NCBI GenBank assembly: GCA_018056725.1
Contig: JAGPFF010000007.1
Span: 1 to 63,487 of the forward strand
Source of the DNA: Anaerolineaceae bacterium
GTDB taxonomy: Bacteria; Chloroflexota; Anaerolineae; Anaerolineales; Anaerolineaceae
DNA: 63,487 bases
Reading direction: 5' to 3'
Shown here: piece by piece, positions 38,401 to 47,311 of the stretch
How positions within the stretch are numbered: the first letter of the stretch is position 1
How the letters are laid out: every line of letters begins with the position of its first letter
Program-made: the position numbers and the translations under genes
Notes under the pieces: model-generated
Seen by the model: the letters and a program-made list of their open reading frames with translations, nothing else
Told to the model about the DNA's origin: nothing
Database searches by the model: none

Positions 38401-41400
38401 AGATTCTCACGCACAAAACCAATGACTTTTGCCAGAGTGTTGTACTCTGCCAGGATGAGGTCTTCGCGCCGTGGAATGCCATAATGGGAGCGAATGGTAG
38501 CGAATAATTCCGCCTGCTTGACGGTATCAATACCCAGGTCGGCTTCCAGATCCAGGTCAAGGTCGAGCATCTCCACTGGATAACCGGTTTTTTCACTCAC
38601 CACCGAGAGAACCCGGTTCTTGATCTCAGTCTCTGCATCCGAAATTTCTTCAGCGTTTGATTTCACCATTGTAGATGAAATTTGCACAATTTTCGGTGGA
38701 TTCGCTGGCGCTGCCACCGGAGGGGCAAATTGTATTTGGCTTTCCTCCTTCCCACTACTCTCTATTGCCCACTGGTTGGGGAGCTGACCGTAGACCCAGG
38801 TGGAAGGGGCGGGTTCATGCACTGGTACCCCCTGAGATTTTATCCGCAGAGTCCTTTGCGTAATTTCCACCTCCGCCTGATCATAACCAGAGACTCTGTG
38901 CAGCCACTGGTGATACTTTTCCTGTTGGATACGGCTTCCCACACCGGGAATCTTGCGAATCAAGGTCATGGCGATTTGCGAGCCAAAGCCAGCCCCCAGG
39001 CGCAGAGCATATTGCGGGTTATAGACCCCACCCTGAGACAGGTTGAGATCCCCAAGTTCCGGATCCGGTTCAAAGCCATCGTGGATGTGAGCGATTGGCG
39101 GAACGGTACCAGTTTCGAGGGCTTTGATTGCCAGCACATCTTCAATGCCGACACCCATGCTGTGTCCGGTAAATCCTTTGGTGTTCGCGACAATCACCCG
39201 GTTTGCCTGATCTTTGAAACAATGCCGCAAGGCATGAATCTCAGCGCTGGCGCTACCGCCCCTAGCCGGAGTATAAGTTTCGTGCGAGACAAAAACGGTG
39301 TGAGCAGCGATGCTTTCACGATGGATGCCAAAACGGGCTTCAGCGGTCTTCAGTACCTGATCCATGATTTCACTGACATGGTCGACATCCAAACGGGTGC
39401 CATGGAAGGCGCTGTTGGCATAATGGGAGGACAGGATTTCGCCAATGGCACGTACACCGCGTTCACGGGTGGCATCTTCGCTTTCCACCACCAGCGCGGC
39501 TGCTCCCATACCCAGTATCAGTCCATTGCGGCGCCGATCAAAGGGCAAGGCGGCTAAACGCAGGTTGCCTTCGGTTGTGGCAGCTCCACTGGCATACATG
39601 CTGGCACCAACCCAATTGATCAGGGTTGAATTTGTGACATCGTCGCCAGCAATCACCACCACCCTGCGGCATCTTCCAGCGCGTATCCAATCTTCGGCAA
39701 GTGCCACTGCCTGGGTGGTGGTAGCACATGCGGCATTGAGACTGGTGTTTGGACCACGTGCGCCAATGTATTCAGCAAACTGCGAATGCCCCATCGAAAG
39801 CACCTGGAACACAAACCGCCGGTCGAGCTGGTAAGGGGTATCCTGGATCTCTTTCTCCAACTCTTGAACTCGCTGCCGGATTTGCTCTGCCACGGGGGAT
39901 TGACCAGACGGATCCAGTGCGTTGACCGAACTTTGCAGGGCAAGCATTTCCTGCAGTTTGCTTTCCAGGATGCGATTCTGGTAGAACCGGTCGGCTTCGT
40001 GCGCCATGCTGTTCAAACCGGGGAAAGCTGAGGCAAAGATCACACCTGTTTCATCCTGCAGGGCTTGCGGAAGTTTCCACCGGTCGGGCAAATAGGTGCC
40101 TTTTGAAGTACGGCGGTAATGCAGCACTAACGGAATACCTGCATCTCGCAGGGCTTCCATCCCTGCCCCGATGGCAAGCTTGGTGGCAATATCCAAGGCT
40201 TCCACCCGTTCTTCAGGGACGCCAAAATCCTCCGTCAGGTTAAATTCCCCTCCCTGTCCTGCCAGTTTTAGGGTTTGCTCAAAACTGGTAATCTCTTCCA
40301 TGACGGCGCCAGCTTCACTCTTCACCAGGCGGGTAACGTGTTTTTCCAGCATCTGTTCACGGGTCGTTTCGGGTAATCCTTCAATGCGCATATCGCCCTT
40401 GAGCAACTGATCGATGTTGTCATCTTCAAACACACGGTGCCCCCGACCAGGCAAGCCCAGTCCGGCTCCTGTGATTACCACCGAGCCAGTAATGGGTAAT
40501 GTACCTGGCGTGCCTGGCTTGATGCTCTGCATGACCGGGATTGGGTTAATTTCACTGGATAGTTCCTGGACTGTTGGAGCGGGTTGCTGCTTTATCCGGG
40601 GAATACCTGCGGCATAAATGGCGCACAGGGCTTCGTTGAAACTGGCTTTTCCACCCTTGCGCGGGTGATTGGTGGCAATAATTGTGACATCCGCTTTATC
40701 CTTGAGATTATCGGCAGCCAGAGCGTTCAATACCCGCTTTGGACCGGATTCAATAAAGATTCTCGCCCCTTGCTGGTAAAGGGTTTGCATGCCTTTAACA
40801 AATTGAACCGGAGAAGCCACCTGGGCAGCCAGCAGATCGAGAATTTCCTCCCGGCTCGTGGGGTACAATTCACCGCTTACATTGGCAACAATGGGCAAGC
40901 GCGGCGTCTTTACATCCATGCGCGCAATTACTTCACGCAAAGGTGCGCTTGCCGGTGCCACGATCCGCGTATGGAAGGCATGTGACACCGGAATTTTCAC
41001 TGCCTGGTAGCCTTGAGCATTGAATCTGGCGATCGCCTCTTCAATGGCGCTGGTCGTACCACCAAGCACGCATTGCAGGGGGCTGTTGATATTGGCTATT
41101 ACCAGATAATCCGAGATTGCTGCGATAGTCTCCTGAACCTTTTCCAGAGGGGCAGAGATGGCAGCCATACAACCTGGATCTTCAACTTTGATTTTTGCCA
41201 TTTCTCTTCCGCGTGCGCTGACCACTTCTAGGGCTTCAGCAAAGGTGAGCACATCGGCTGCCACCAATGCGGCATATTCTCCCAGGCTATGACCTATCAC
41301 CAGATCAGGCTCCACGCCGTATTTGCGTAGGATGCGCATTACTGCTACATTGGCAGTCAGCATTGCCGGCTGAGTAATCGCGGTGTTTTTCAATTCCTCT

Positions 41401-43763
41401 TCAGCCTGCCTGATCTCTTCTTCTCCGCCTGTAGTGTAAATAAAACTGGTTAGTGGACGTCCCAGGAGGGGTGTCATCACGCGGTCTGCCTCGGCGAAGG
41501 TTTCCTTCACCACTGATTCCGTATCACGCAGATCCAGCAACATGTTGACGTACTGTGAGCCCTGCCCCGGGAAGAGAAAGGCAACTTTTCCCGGTTCTCC
41601 GCTGCCACGATACACGCCGTGCGCCTGCAGGGCTTTCCAGATAGCCGGTGTGTTTGTGTCGAAAGCGGTGATTGCTTTCTCCAATCGTTTGCCAAGTTCT
41701 TCGGGACTGGCATAATCGATGGCAATTCGCTCACGGCGTGCGAGCTCCTGGGGTTGCGGGCAGTAAGATTGAGGAATCTGACCCTGATGCAATTGGCTCA
41801 ACTGCTGTTGGAGTATTGTTTTCAATTCATTCGGCGCATCCGCAGCGGCAAAGAACAAGCCCTGATAAGGTTTCAGTGCTTCATCACCAACCACAGGCTT
41901 CACAAGAATGGATTCCGATTCTTCTTTATCGCTCGATTGGTTCGTTTGCACTGTTGAATCAAGTCCAGATAGGGATTCCTCAACGAAATGCACCACTTTT
42001 GCCAGGGTGTTATAGTCCGTCAAGCGAAGATCTTCTTTACGCGGGATACCGAAATGGGTGCGAATGGTGGCGAATAACTCTGCCTGTTTAACGGTATCAA
42101 TCCCCAGATCCGCTTCCAGATCAAGATCCAAATCCAACATTTCTGTGGGATAGCCCGTTTTTTCACTCACGGTGGATTGTACAAACGCTTTGATCCCTTC
42201 AATGTCAATGCTCGTCGTCATGGGTTGGGTTAATGAGATTCCTTGACCTGTTGCCATAGCTGCGCGGAGCGGGGAAGCGGGAATACTGGCAGCAGTAGCT
42301 GCTGCCGTTCGCGGCATGGAAAAAGCCGCGGTGGTGGATCCGCTCACACCAGGAAAGTATTCTTCCAAGACAACATGGAAATTCGTCCCGCCGAATCCGA
42401 AGGAGCTTACCCCGGCGAAGCGGAAATTTCCCTCCGCCAAGCGCCATTCCTCAACTTCTCTGTGCACCCTGAAAGGCAGATGGTCAAAATCGATATTTGG
42501 GTTGGGTTTTGTAAAATTTGCCGACGGCGGCAGAACGTGATGATGAAGCGCCAGGATGGTCTTCAGCAAACCGACGGCGCCAGCGGCACTTTTAAGATGC
42601 CCCAGGTTGGATTTTACTGATCCCAAGACAACCGACCCGTTTTTCAAACCCAGCGAGCCGAAGATGGCATTGAGACTGTTGACTTCGGCGACATCTCCCA
42701 CTTTAGTGGAGGTGCCATGCCCCTCGATCAGCCCCACCTGAGCGGGGTTGATCCCCGCATCCCTCCAGGCACGTTCGATGGCGCGCTGCTGCCCCAGAGG
42801 GTTGGGAGCGGTGATGCCTTTCCCTTTGCCATCTGAGCTGCCGCCAACCCCCCGAATCACGGCATAGATGTGATCTCCATCCCGCTCGGCATCTTCCAGA
42901 CGTTTGAGCAGCATCACAACTGCCCCTTCCCCCATAACAAACCCATTGGCTCCTTCAGCATACGGGCGTGAACCGTCCGCGCTCAAGGCACCAATCTTGC
43001 TGAATTTGATATAAGATTCCGGACCCATGTGGTGGTCAATGCCACCTGTCAGTACGGCATCCACTTTATCACTCAGCAGCTGATCCATGGCAGATTGCAA
43101 AGCTGCCAGCGAGGATGCACAGGCTGCATCCGTGACAAAGTTAGGACCGCTGAAGTTGAAGACATTTGCCACACGCCCCGAAATAATGTTTGAAAGTTCC
43201 CCTGGCATCGTATCTTCAGTGATGACGGGGATGTTGGAGCGAATTTTCTGCGTGATGTCACTGAGAATTTGCTGGCGCACTTCTGCCGGGAGTCTGGCAA
43301 ATTCCGGGCTCGTTTGCAGAGCGGCATGATATTCAGGCAGGTTTGCCCGAAATGTTGACCGGTATTGAGATTCACCTCCATTGGCATTGCCAAAGATGAC
43401 ACCAACCCGCTCGGGGTCCAAAGGTCTTTCGGGATAACCGAAATCCTTGAGTGCCTGGGCGCTGGCAGCAATCGCCCATTGTTGCGCCAGATCCATTACC
43501 GCCAGCACTTTGGGTGGTATGGCGAGACCAAGCTTGAAGGGATCAATGGGAGTGTTGCGGACAAAAGCCCCGATTTTCGAATAGGTTTTATCCACGGCAG
43601 CAGGATCGGGGTCGTAATACAGATCCACATTCCAGCGATCCGCTGGCACTTCAGTGATAGAAGACTTATTGGTTAGAACATTGTTCCAAAAGGATGCCAC
43701 ATCCTGAGCATCCGGTAAGATCGCCCCCAAGCCAACAACGGCAATCATTTTTCCGTCCATCAT
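35457..43763 (-). CDS. Multidomain PfaA-like polyketide/fatty acid synthase, KS-ACP-AT-KS-ACP-ACP-KR-DH
   Basis: A 2768-residue synthase. Domains read in order: KS1 about 1-470 (nucleophile Cys215 in DAACASS, then EGHGTSTKVGD and NLGHLKSAAG); carrier about 525-610; AT about 690-1010 (FPGQGSQY, Ser826 in GHSLGEYAAL); a second, divergent KS about 1110-1600 (Cys1346 in NAACATTTQ, later NTKGFTGHSMG); two tandem carriers about 1715-1795 and 1830-1905; KR about 1960-2400 (VSGGTGGITAP, FFSSVAG, TDYAAAN); C-terminal DH about 2440-2768 (His2495 in DHALNGIPVLPG, later FHGPTFQV). All carriers read LGIDTVKQAE, with Thr557, Thr1747 and Thr1862 at the usual phosphopantetheine Ser. There is no thioesterase or reductase for release. 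A strong AGGAGGT precedes the start. With the PfaD-like enzyme it should build a reduced or polyunsaturated acyl chain; the product is unknown. Confidence 0.93.
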   Translation of the reverse strand: MMDGKMIAVVGLGAILPDAQDVASFWNNVLTNKSSITEVPADRWNVDLYYDPDPAAVDKTYSKIGAFVRNTPIDPFKLGLAIPPKVLAVMDLAQQWAIAASAQALKDFGYPERPLDPERVGVIFGNANGGESQYRSTFRANLPEYHAALQTSPEFARLPAEVRQQILSDITQKIRSNIPVITEDTMPGELSNIISGRVANVFNFSGPNFVTDAACASSLAALQSAMDQLLSDKVDAVLTGGIDHHMGPESYIKFSKIGALSADGSRPYAEGANGFVMGEGAVVMLLKRLEDAERDGDHIYAVIRGVGGSSDGKGKGITAPNPLGQQRAIERAWRDAGINPAQVGLIEGHGTSTKVGDVAEVNSLNAIFGSLGLKNGSVVLGSVKSNLGHLKSAAGAVGLLKTILALHHHVLPPSANFTKPNPNIDFDHLPFRVHREVEEWRLAEGNFRFAGVSSFGFGGTNFHVVLEEYFPGVSGSTTAAFSMPRTAAATAASIPASPLRAAMATGQGISLTQPMTTSIDIEGIKAFVQSTVSEKTGYPTEMLDLDLDLEADLGIDTVKQAELFATIRTHFGIPRKEDLRLTDYNTLAKVVHFVEESLSGLDSTVQTNQSSDKEESESILVKPVVGDEALKPYQGLFFAAADAPNELKTILQQQLSQLHQGQIPQSYCPQPQELARRERIAIDYASPEELGKRLEKAITAFDTNTPAIWKALQAHGVYRGSGEPGKVAFLFPGQGSQYVNMLLDLRDTESVVKETFAEADRVMTPLLGRPLTSFIYTTGGEEEIRQAEEELKNTAITQPAMLTANVAVMRILRKYGVEPDLVIGHSLGEYAALVAADVLTFAEALEVVSARGREMAKIKVEDPGCMAAISAPLEKVQETIAAISDYLVIANINSPLQCVLGGTTSAIEEAIARFNAQGYQAVKIPVSHAFHTRIVAPASAPLREVIARMDVKTPRLPIVANVSGELYPTSREEILDLLAAQVASPVQFVKGMQTLYQQGARIFIESGPKRVLNALAADNLKDKADVTIIATNHPRKGGKASFNEALCAIYAAGIPRIKQQPAPTVQELSSEINPIPVMQSIKPGTPGTLPITGSVVITGAGLGLPGRGHRVFEDDNIDQLLKGDMRIEGLPETTREQMLEKHVTRLVKSEAGAVMEEITSFEQTLKLAGQGGEFNLTEDFGVPEERVEALDIATKLAIGAGMEALRDAGIPLVLHYRRTSKGTYLPDRWKLPQALQDETGVIFASAFPGLNSMAHEADRFYQNRILESKLQEMLALQSSVNALDPSGQSPVAEQIRQRVQELEKEIQDTPYQLDRRFVFQVLSMGHSQFAEYIGARGPNTSLNAACATTTQAVALAEDWIRAGRCRRVVVIAGDDVTNSTLINWVGASMYASGAATTEGNLRLAALPFDRRRNGLILGMGAAALVVESEDATRERGVRAIGEILSSHYANSAFHGTRLDVDHVSEIMDQVLKTAEARFGIHRESIAAHTVFVSHETYTPARGGSASAEIHALRHCFKDQANRVIVANTKGFTGHSMGVGIEDVLAIKALETGTVPPIAHIHDGFEPDPELGDLNLSQGGVYNPQYALRLGAGFGSQIAMTLIRKIPGVGSRIQQEKYHQWLHRVSGYDQAEVEITQRTLRIKSQGVPVHEPAPSTWVYGQLPNQWAIESSGKEESQIQFAPPVAAPANPPKIVQISSTMVKSNAEEISDAETEIKNRVLSVVSEKTGYPVEMLDLDLDLEADLGIDTVKQAELFATIRSHYGIPRREDLILAEYNTLAKVIGFVRENLNLASSAVELNLTTVEPQPEDLPDTIERRNDEGISATNSEAIKSYVLQAVSEKTGYPVEMLDLDLDLEADLGIDTVKQAELFATIRSHFGIPRREDLLLAEYNTLAKVIGFMRDAIASSTPSIDHESLPINTPSVSERSENDVEKEKSPESMLRLRQPVAVLLPRLDLCPPSGVDLSLARALIVSDEGKVAASLAKKLKTAGARVTTFSPAELDEKLPEWIQQGAVSGAYFLAGLDSDPGWKNNGQTKWSQAWRTRTHALFTLARLLPESAFLIAATNMGGHHGFIHPQNPINGAISGFIKALKMERPEQLIKVIDFAPDSAAGFIAGELIAETMQDAVTCEIGREQELRYAFILQEGENGQVSPLKEGSVFVVSGGTGGITAPVIQYLAKTRQGTFYLLGRICLPEKNDEDLRKLATNREAFKTELQERMKAGGEKITPVSIEQKLERLERAASTLRLMEEIEAYGGKVCYLQCDVTNADDVKQTIQLIRQSEEKVDVFIHAAGIEKSRKIESKTQEEFEQVVSVKADGLVNLLAAMESNGLLPQRVLFFSSVAGRFGNSGQTDYAAANDLLSKYAQWLPGQYPGMQAVSIDWGAWAEVGMASRGYISELMKRAGIEMLNPADAAPMVREVLESGQSGEVIVAGSLGLLDATPEGSEIIDVAAADQALRTGNPIHHMFSHLTRYTRKQGIVLEAEMDPEHLSFLQDHALNGIPVLPGVVGIEGFSIAAKHIASVLASGSRDFEIDHLEDIQFLVPLKFYGNKPRTFYWHAIARRTAGELTVEVSLESDLKRHSGQVEHVLHFQGRVYLTQSQLVKGVVAAAPKWTKKPALHADEIYRLFFHGPTFQVLDAAQPSHNTLLGKFNKKLISKEEPKDALPVIPMLIELCFQTAALWEAGKTGTLALPKSIGSLKTYPQPINGVAIFAEVKPNEREDRITFDARVVDEKGNIFLELSDYQTSPLPYPAEEEIIAPLQAILNKVD

Positions 43764-44272
43764 GCTTACTACCTCCTAAATTTCTTTTGTAATTTCTCTC
43801 GATAAACAGGAACATAAAATCCTCCGAAAGATCGGCTTTGAATTCCTTTTATTTACCAGAGAGAGGGGTTCTAAGGCACAAAAACCCGCAATATTCTTAT
43901 TTCAGGTCGAACAACGTTTTGGTTAAAACAATAAATGAATCTTTAATTAGATAACCCACAAGTTTCTGAATGGTTGCACTTTTCCCTATTTTCACCCAGG
44001 CGCCAGGTACGAAAACCACATTCGGTCGATGTGGTAGATCTACACACGGACGGATTTTCAACCTCTGGCAAATCGATACCGCCGTTCTGATCCTTCAAGC
44101 TCGTAAAAGTCGTAAAAGAAGGAAAAAGGATCAGAACGACAGATAGGTTTTTTGAAATGGATTCGTGTTCGAAAAAATACATCTTGTGAGCGATAAAGTC
44201 GCAGCGCAATATTAATCCGCCTGTGAGGCTTCTAGCGGCACAGGGGTGATGTTGAAAAACGAATGTGCCCTG
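43764..44272. other. Intergenic region upstream of the synthase gene
   Basis: 509 bases without a supported gene, between the divergent-looking but co-oriented synthase and LarA-like genes (both minus). It holds the synthase ribosome site, a second strong ribosome site with ATG at 43813-43815 (minus) opening an out-of-frame short ORF, a 7-bp hairpin at 44015-44035, and a 13-bp inverted repeat at 44083-44138. Confidence 0.55.
44083..44138. repeat. 13-bp inverted repeat enclosing a tandem 9-bp repeat
   Basis: Perfect arms cgttctgatcctt (44083-44095) and its complement (44126-44138) enclose 30 bases that contain tcgtaaaag twice in tandem (44101-44118). It could be a regulatory hairpin for the synthase, or a scar of a small mobile element. 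No transposase or target duplication is seen. Confidence 0.5.
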
Positions 44273-45586
44273 CTATCGTGGCAGCTGCGGATAAGTAATC
44301 CCGCCGCCGGGGAAGACAATCACTTCAACGTTTTTAGGTGCCCGCTTCGCGGCTGCGGCGATGGCTGCCTGAGCCGTCGGGAAGAACAAACCGAAAGGCA
44401 GATTCCCCTGAACATCAACCGGGATTGTGGGGGCGTAAAAATATAATTCGCCACGGTGCATCGCTTGTAGGGCAAAATAAAGGAAGAATCGATCCTCTTC
44501 ACCTAGCCCTTTAATCTTTAACTTGGGGACGAGTGGTAAAAGGAGTGGGGCGAGGAATTTGAGTGTGGACCGGCTGAATGGCAGCTTGCTGTTGGCGAGC
44601 CCGAAGACGCCGACGCCTTCTTCAGCGCGAACGAGAGATATGAGAACCCCTCCTGGTTTGAGCGCCCGGACGGTATTCGCCAGTGCTTTGACCCCCTGAC
44701 GCAAATCGCTGTCCATCGGGTGGGAATCTGCGATGACAACGTCCGCCATACGAGGTATCGATATGCCATACAAATCGGCGCTCGTTGCCACTCCGGCACG
44801 GTGTGCTATGATCGGATCTCCGCTAACGATCTGCACAATCTCTTGCAGGTTGTTGAGAATTGCATTAACGATGAAGACGGGAGGTTTGAGCATCTGGCAA
44901 CCCTCTTCAAGGTCGAGGCGCATGGGATTATCGGAAATGGGCTGCCCGACCATGTTGAAGGTATCCGGTCGGCAATTCAAAGTATGGTTATGAGCGGTTG
45001 TCGCTCTGCCGGCAACTCCGGGAATCAGGTTCTTATAACCGCCGCCAAAACTGGCGATGATATGAGGTTCGATGCAACCAATCGAAATGACGAAATCTGC
45101 TTCAGCGACCTGCCGGTTGATCCAAACCGGCGTGCCTCTGCTTGTGGTCCCCAGGTTAACCAGGGTTGATAGGTCATCGCAATCTGGGTTCACGAATTGG
45201 AGCGGCTGGTCGGGTCCGATGCCCAATCGTTCTCTGATTTCCTGCTCGGTCATTCCCCGGTGAAGTCCGATAGCTGGAACGATGGTAATTGACTCCGCAC
45301 TGATCCCAGTCTGGTGAAGTTCATCGTAGACAAGGGGATAAATCAAAGACACCGGCGTTGGTCGGCTTATGTCATCAATGACGACGGTGATTTTCATCCC
45401 GGGTCGTAATCGCTCTGTCAGTCGGGCACTGCCAATTGGTGATTGCAGGCTGCGCTTTACCTCGGCAGCTGGATCCGCTACCGGCGGGAGGGATGCAGGT
45501 TCATAGTTACCGATGATTTTCCAATGATCAGGCAGGCTGAGGGTTAGTTTTTCTTTGCCCCAGGGCAAGGTCAATTCTTGGCTCAT
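44273..45586 (-). CDS. LarA-like nickel-pincer racemase (lactate racemase family)
   Basis: A 437-residue LarA family protein. Key positions match Lactobacillus LarA closely: Asp72 and Arg75 in DDISRP, His109 in GLHRGMT, His175 in IEPHII, Lys185 in GGGYKNLIPG (the lysine that carries the pincer nucleotide) and His201 in AHNHTL. Family members racemise or epimerise 2-hydroxyacids. LarB, LarC and LarE, which make the nickel cofactor, are not in this window, so the substrate (lactate or another hydroxyacid) is uncertain. AAGGAGAG lies ahead of the ATG, a strong ribosome site. Monocistronic. Confidence 0.9.
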   Translation of the reverse strand: MSQELTLPWGKEKLTLSLPDHWKIIGNYEPASLPPVADPAAEVKRSLQSPIGSARLTERLRPGMKITVVIDDISRPTPVSLIYPLVYDELHQTGISAESITIVPAIGLHRGMTEQEIRERLGIGPDQPLQFVNPDCDDLSTLVNLGTTSRGTPVWINRQVAEADFVISIGCIEPHIIASFGGGYKNLIPGVAGRATTAHNHTLNCRPDTFNMVGQPISDNPMRLDLEEGCQMLKPPVFIVNAILNNLQEIVQIVSGDPIIAHRAGVATSADLYGISIPRMADVVIADSHPMDSDLRQGVKALANTVRALKPGGVLISLVRAEEGVGVFGLANSKLPFSRSTLKFLAPLLLPLVPKLKIKGLGEEDRFFLYFALQAMHRGELYFYAPTIPVDVQGNLPFGLFFPTAQAAIAAAAKRAPKNVEVIVFPGGGITYPQLPR

Positions 45587-45851
45587 GGTTTACTCTCCTT
45601 TTTCCATTTTTTGAACATTATTAATTGTATGTCTGATGAAAGAATTAATATCAACAAAAGAAGGACTTTTTAATCGGTGCTTCTCCCCCCTAGATAGGAA
45701 TTCGAGAAGCCTGGTCGTTAATTTGATCTGGATTTACCTTTTAGCATCATACCTGCGGATAATAAATTCGCGTTTCCGGGCTCTTTCACATGCGGCTAAT
45801 TGGTCAGATTCAACGCCCGGCAATCCGGTTAAATTATGGTTTAATTCGTTT

Positions 45852-47258
45852 ATGACTGAATTATCCACACCTTATGCGTTGTTTCTTGAAAAATATCCTG
45901 AATATCTGACCACTGTATCTCTGGATGAGCTGCGCGAGCGTGATTACAGCCGCCTCGACCGTGCTGGACATGTTTATCTTGACTATACTGGCGGTGGACT
46001 CTACGCGGATTCTCAGGTAATGCGGCATCAACAATCCCTGCTGCAAGGGGTCTTTGGGAACCCACATTCCAGCAATCCAACGTCCCGGCTCTCCACGGAT
46101 CAAATTGAAGCAACGCGCGCTGCCATCCTGCGTTTTTTCAACGCTTCACCGGATGACTATGTGGTAATTTTCACGTCCAATGCCAGTGGGGCACTCAAGC
46201 TGGTGGGAGAATCCTATCCGTTTGGCGAACAGAGTACCTATTTATTGACTTTTGATAATCACAATTCTGTCAACGGGATACGAGAGTATGCGCAAGCGAA
46301 AGGAGCCAGGGTTACCTATCTTCCCGTGCTGCCACCCCGAATGCGCGTAGACGAAAATCATCTCGCCGAGTATCTTGATCATCCGGATAAGGGCGGCAAT
46401 CATCTCTTCGCTTATCCAGCGCAATCCAATTTTTCCTCCGTACAACACCCATTGGAGTGGATTCATAAAGCCCACGCGGCGGGTTGGGATGTGCTGCTTG
46501 ATGCTGCGGCTTTTGCTCCTACCAATCGTCTTGATCTCAGCCTTTACCCGGCGGATTTTGTTCCGATCTCATTTTATAAGATGTTTGGATATCCGACTGG
46601 TGTAGGAGCCCTCCTGGCGCGCCGCCAGGCGATTAATAAATTACAACGTCCCTGGTTTGCCGGGGGCACAATTACAGTGGCATCGGTACAGGGAGAAAAG
46701 CACTACCTTGCTGATGCCCCGGCTGCATTCGAGGATGGCACGCTTGATTATCTGAACATACCGGCAGTGATGATTGGTCTGGCACACCTCGAATCTGTTG
46801 GGCTTGATCTGATTCATGAGCGCGTCCGTTGCCTTACCGGATGGCTGCTGACGAATCTTAAAGAATTGCGCCATAGCAATGGGAAACCCCTGGTCAAGAT
46901 CTACGGTCCGGCAGATACTAAAAAACGCGGGGGGGCGGTGACGGTCAACTTCTTTAACCCTGAGGGACGGATCATTGACCACCGTTGGATCGAGGAACAG
47001 GCGAATCAACATAATATCTCTCTACGTACGGGTTGTTTTTGCAACCCTGGCGCCGGGGAACTTGCCCTCCACATTCAGCCGGGTGAACTCGTTTCATGTT
47101 TCAGCCGTCCGGATCATGAGCAGCGGTTGACGTATGATGAATTCAGAATGTGTCTCAACCCCAAAGCTTCAGGGGCAGTCCGTATCTCGTTGGGTATGGT
47201 CAGCAATTTCGCGGATGTTCAGCGCCTGTTGGATTTCATGAAAACATTTCTCCGATAG
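45852..47258 (+). CDS. Class V aminotransferase / MOCOS-like cysteine desulfurase
   Basis: A 468-residue PLP enzyme of the NifS/Csd fold. The N-terminal HVYLDYTGGGLYADSQ, GVFGNPHSSNPTS and FTSNASGALKLVGESYPF resemble the N-terminal domain of molybdenum cofactor sulfurases. The PLP lysine is in PISFYKMFGYPTGVG, and the catalytic Cys loop is probably RTGCFCNPGAGE. I take the ATG at 45852 because similarity begins right after it; the frame is open 72 codons further upstream but that extension is unconvincing. There is no MOSC domain in the chain. It may deliver sulfur to a cofactor or act as an aminotransferase/lyase; the choice is not settled. Confidence 0.82.
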   Translation: MTELSTPYALFLEKYPEYLTTVSLDELRERDYSRLDRAGHVYLDYTGGGLYADSQVMRHQQSLLQGVFGNPHSSNPTSRLSTDQIEATRAAILRFFNASPDDYVVIFTSNASGALKLVGESYPFGEQSTYLLTFDNHNSVNGIREYAQAKGARVTYLPVLPPRMRVDENHLAEYLDHPDKGGNHLFAYPAQSNFSSVQHPLEWIHKAHAAGWDVLLDAAAFAPTNRLDLSLYPADFVPISFYKMFGYPTGVGALLARRQAINKLQRPWFAGGTITVASVQGEKHYLADAPAAFEDGTLDYLNIPAVMIGLAHLESVGLDLIHERVRCLTGWLLTNLKELRHSNGKPLVKIYGPADTKKRGGAVTVNFFNPEGRIIDHRWIEEQANQHNISLRTGCFCNPGAGELALHIQPGELVSCFSRPDHEQRLTYDEFRMCLNPKASGAVRISLGMVSNFADVQRLLDFMKTFLR

Positions 47259-47311
47259 AAGACCCAATTTTGTTCGATCAAACAAACCCTTATTTTGCAA
47301 GGTCAGAGGGG

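Noticed and set aside
38682..39557. 291-codon plus-strand frame inside the synthase gene
   Set aside because: Antisense to a continuous synthase reading frame with clear KS2 motifs; no independent domain.
45636..45851. 72-codon N-terminal extension of the class V aminotransferase
   Set aside because: The extension has no similarity to the family and similarity starts right after the ATG at 45852.
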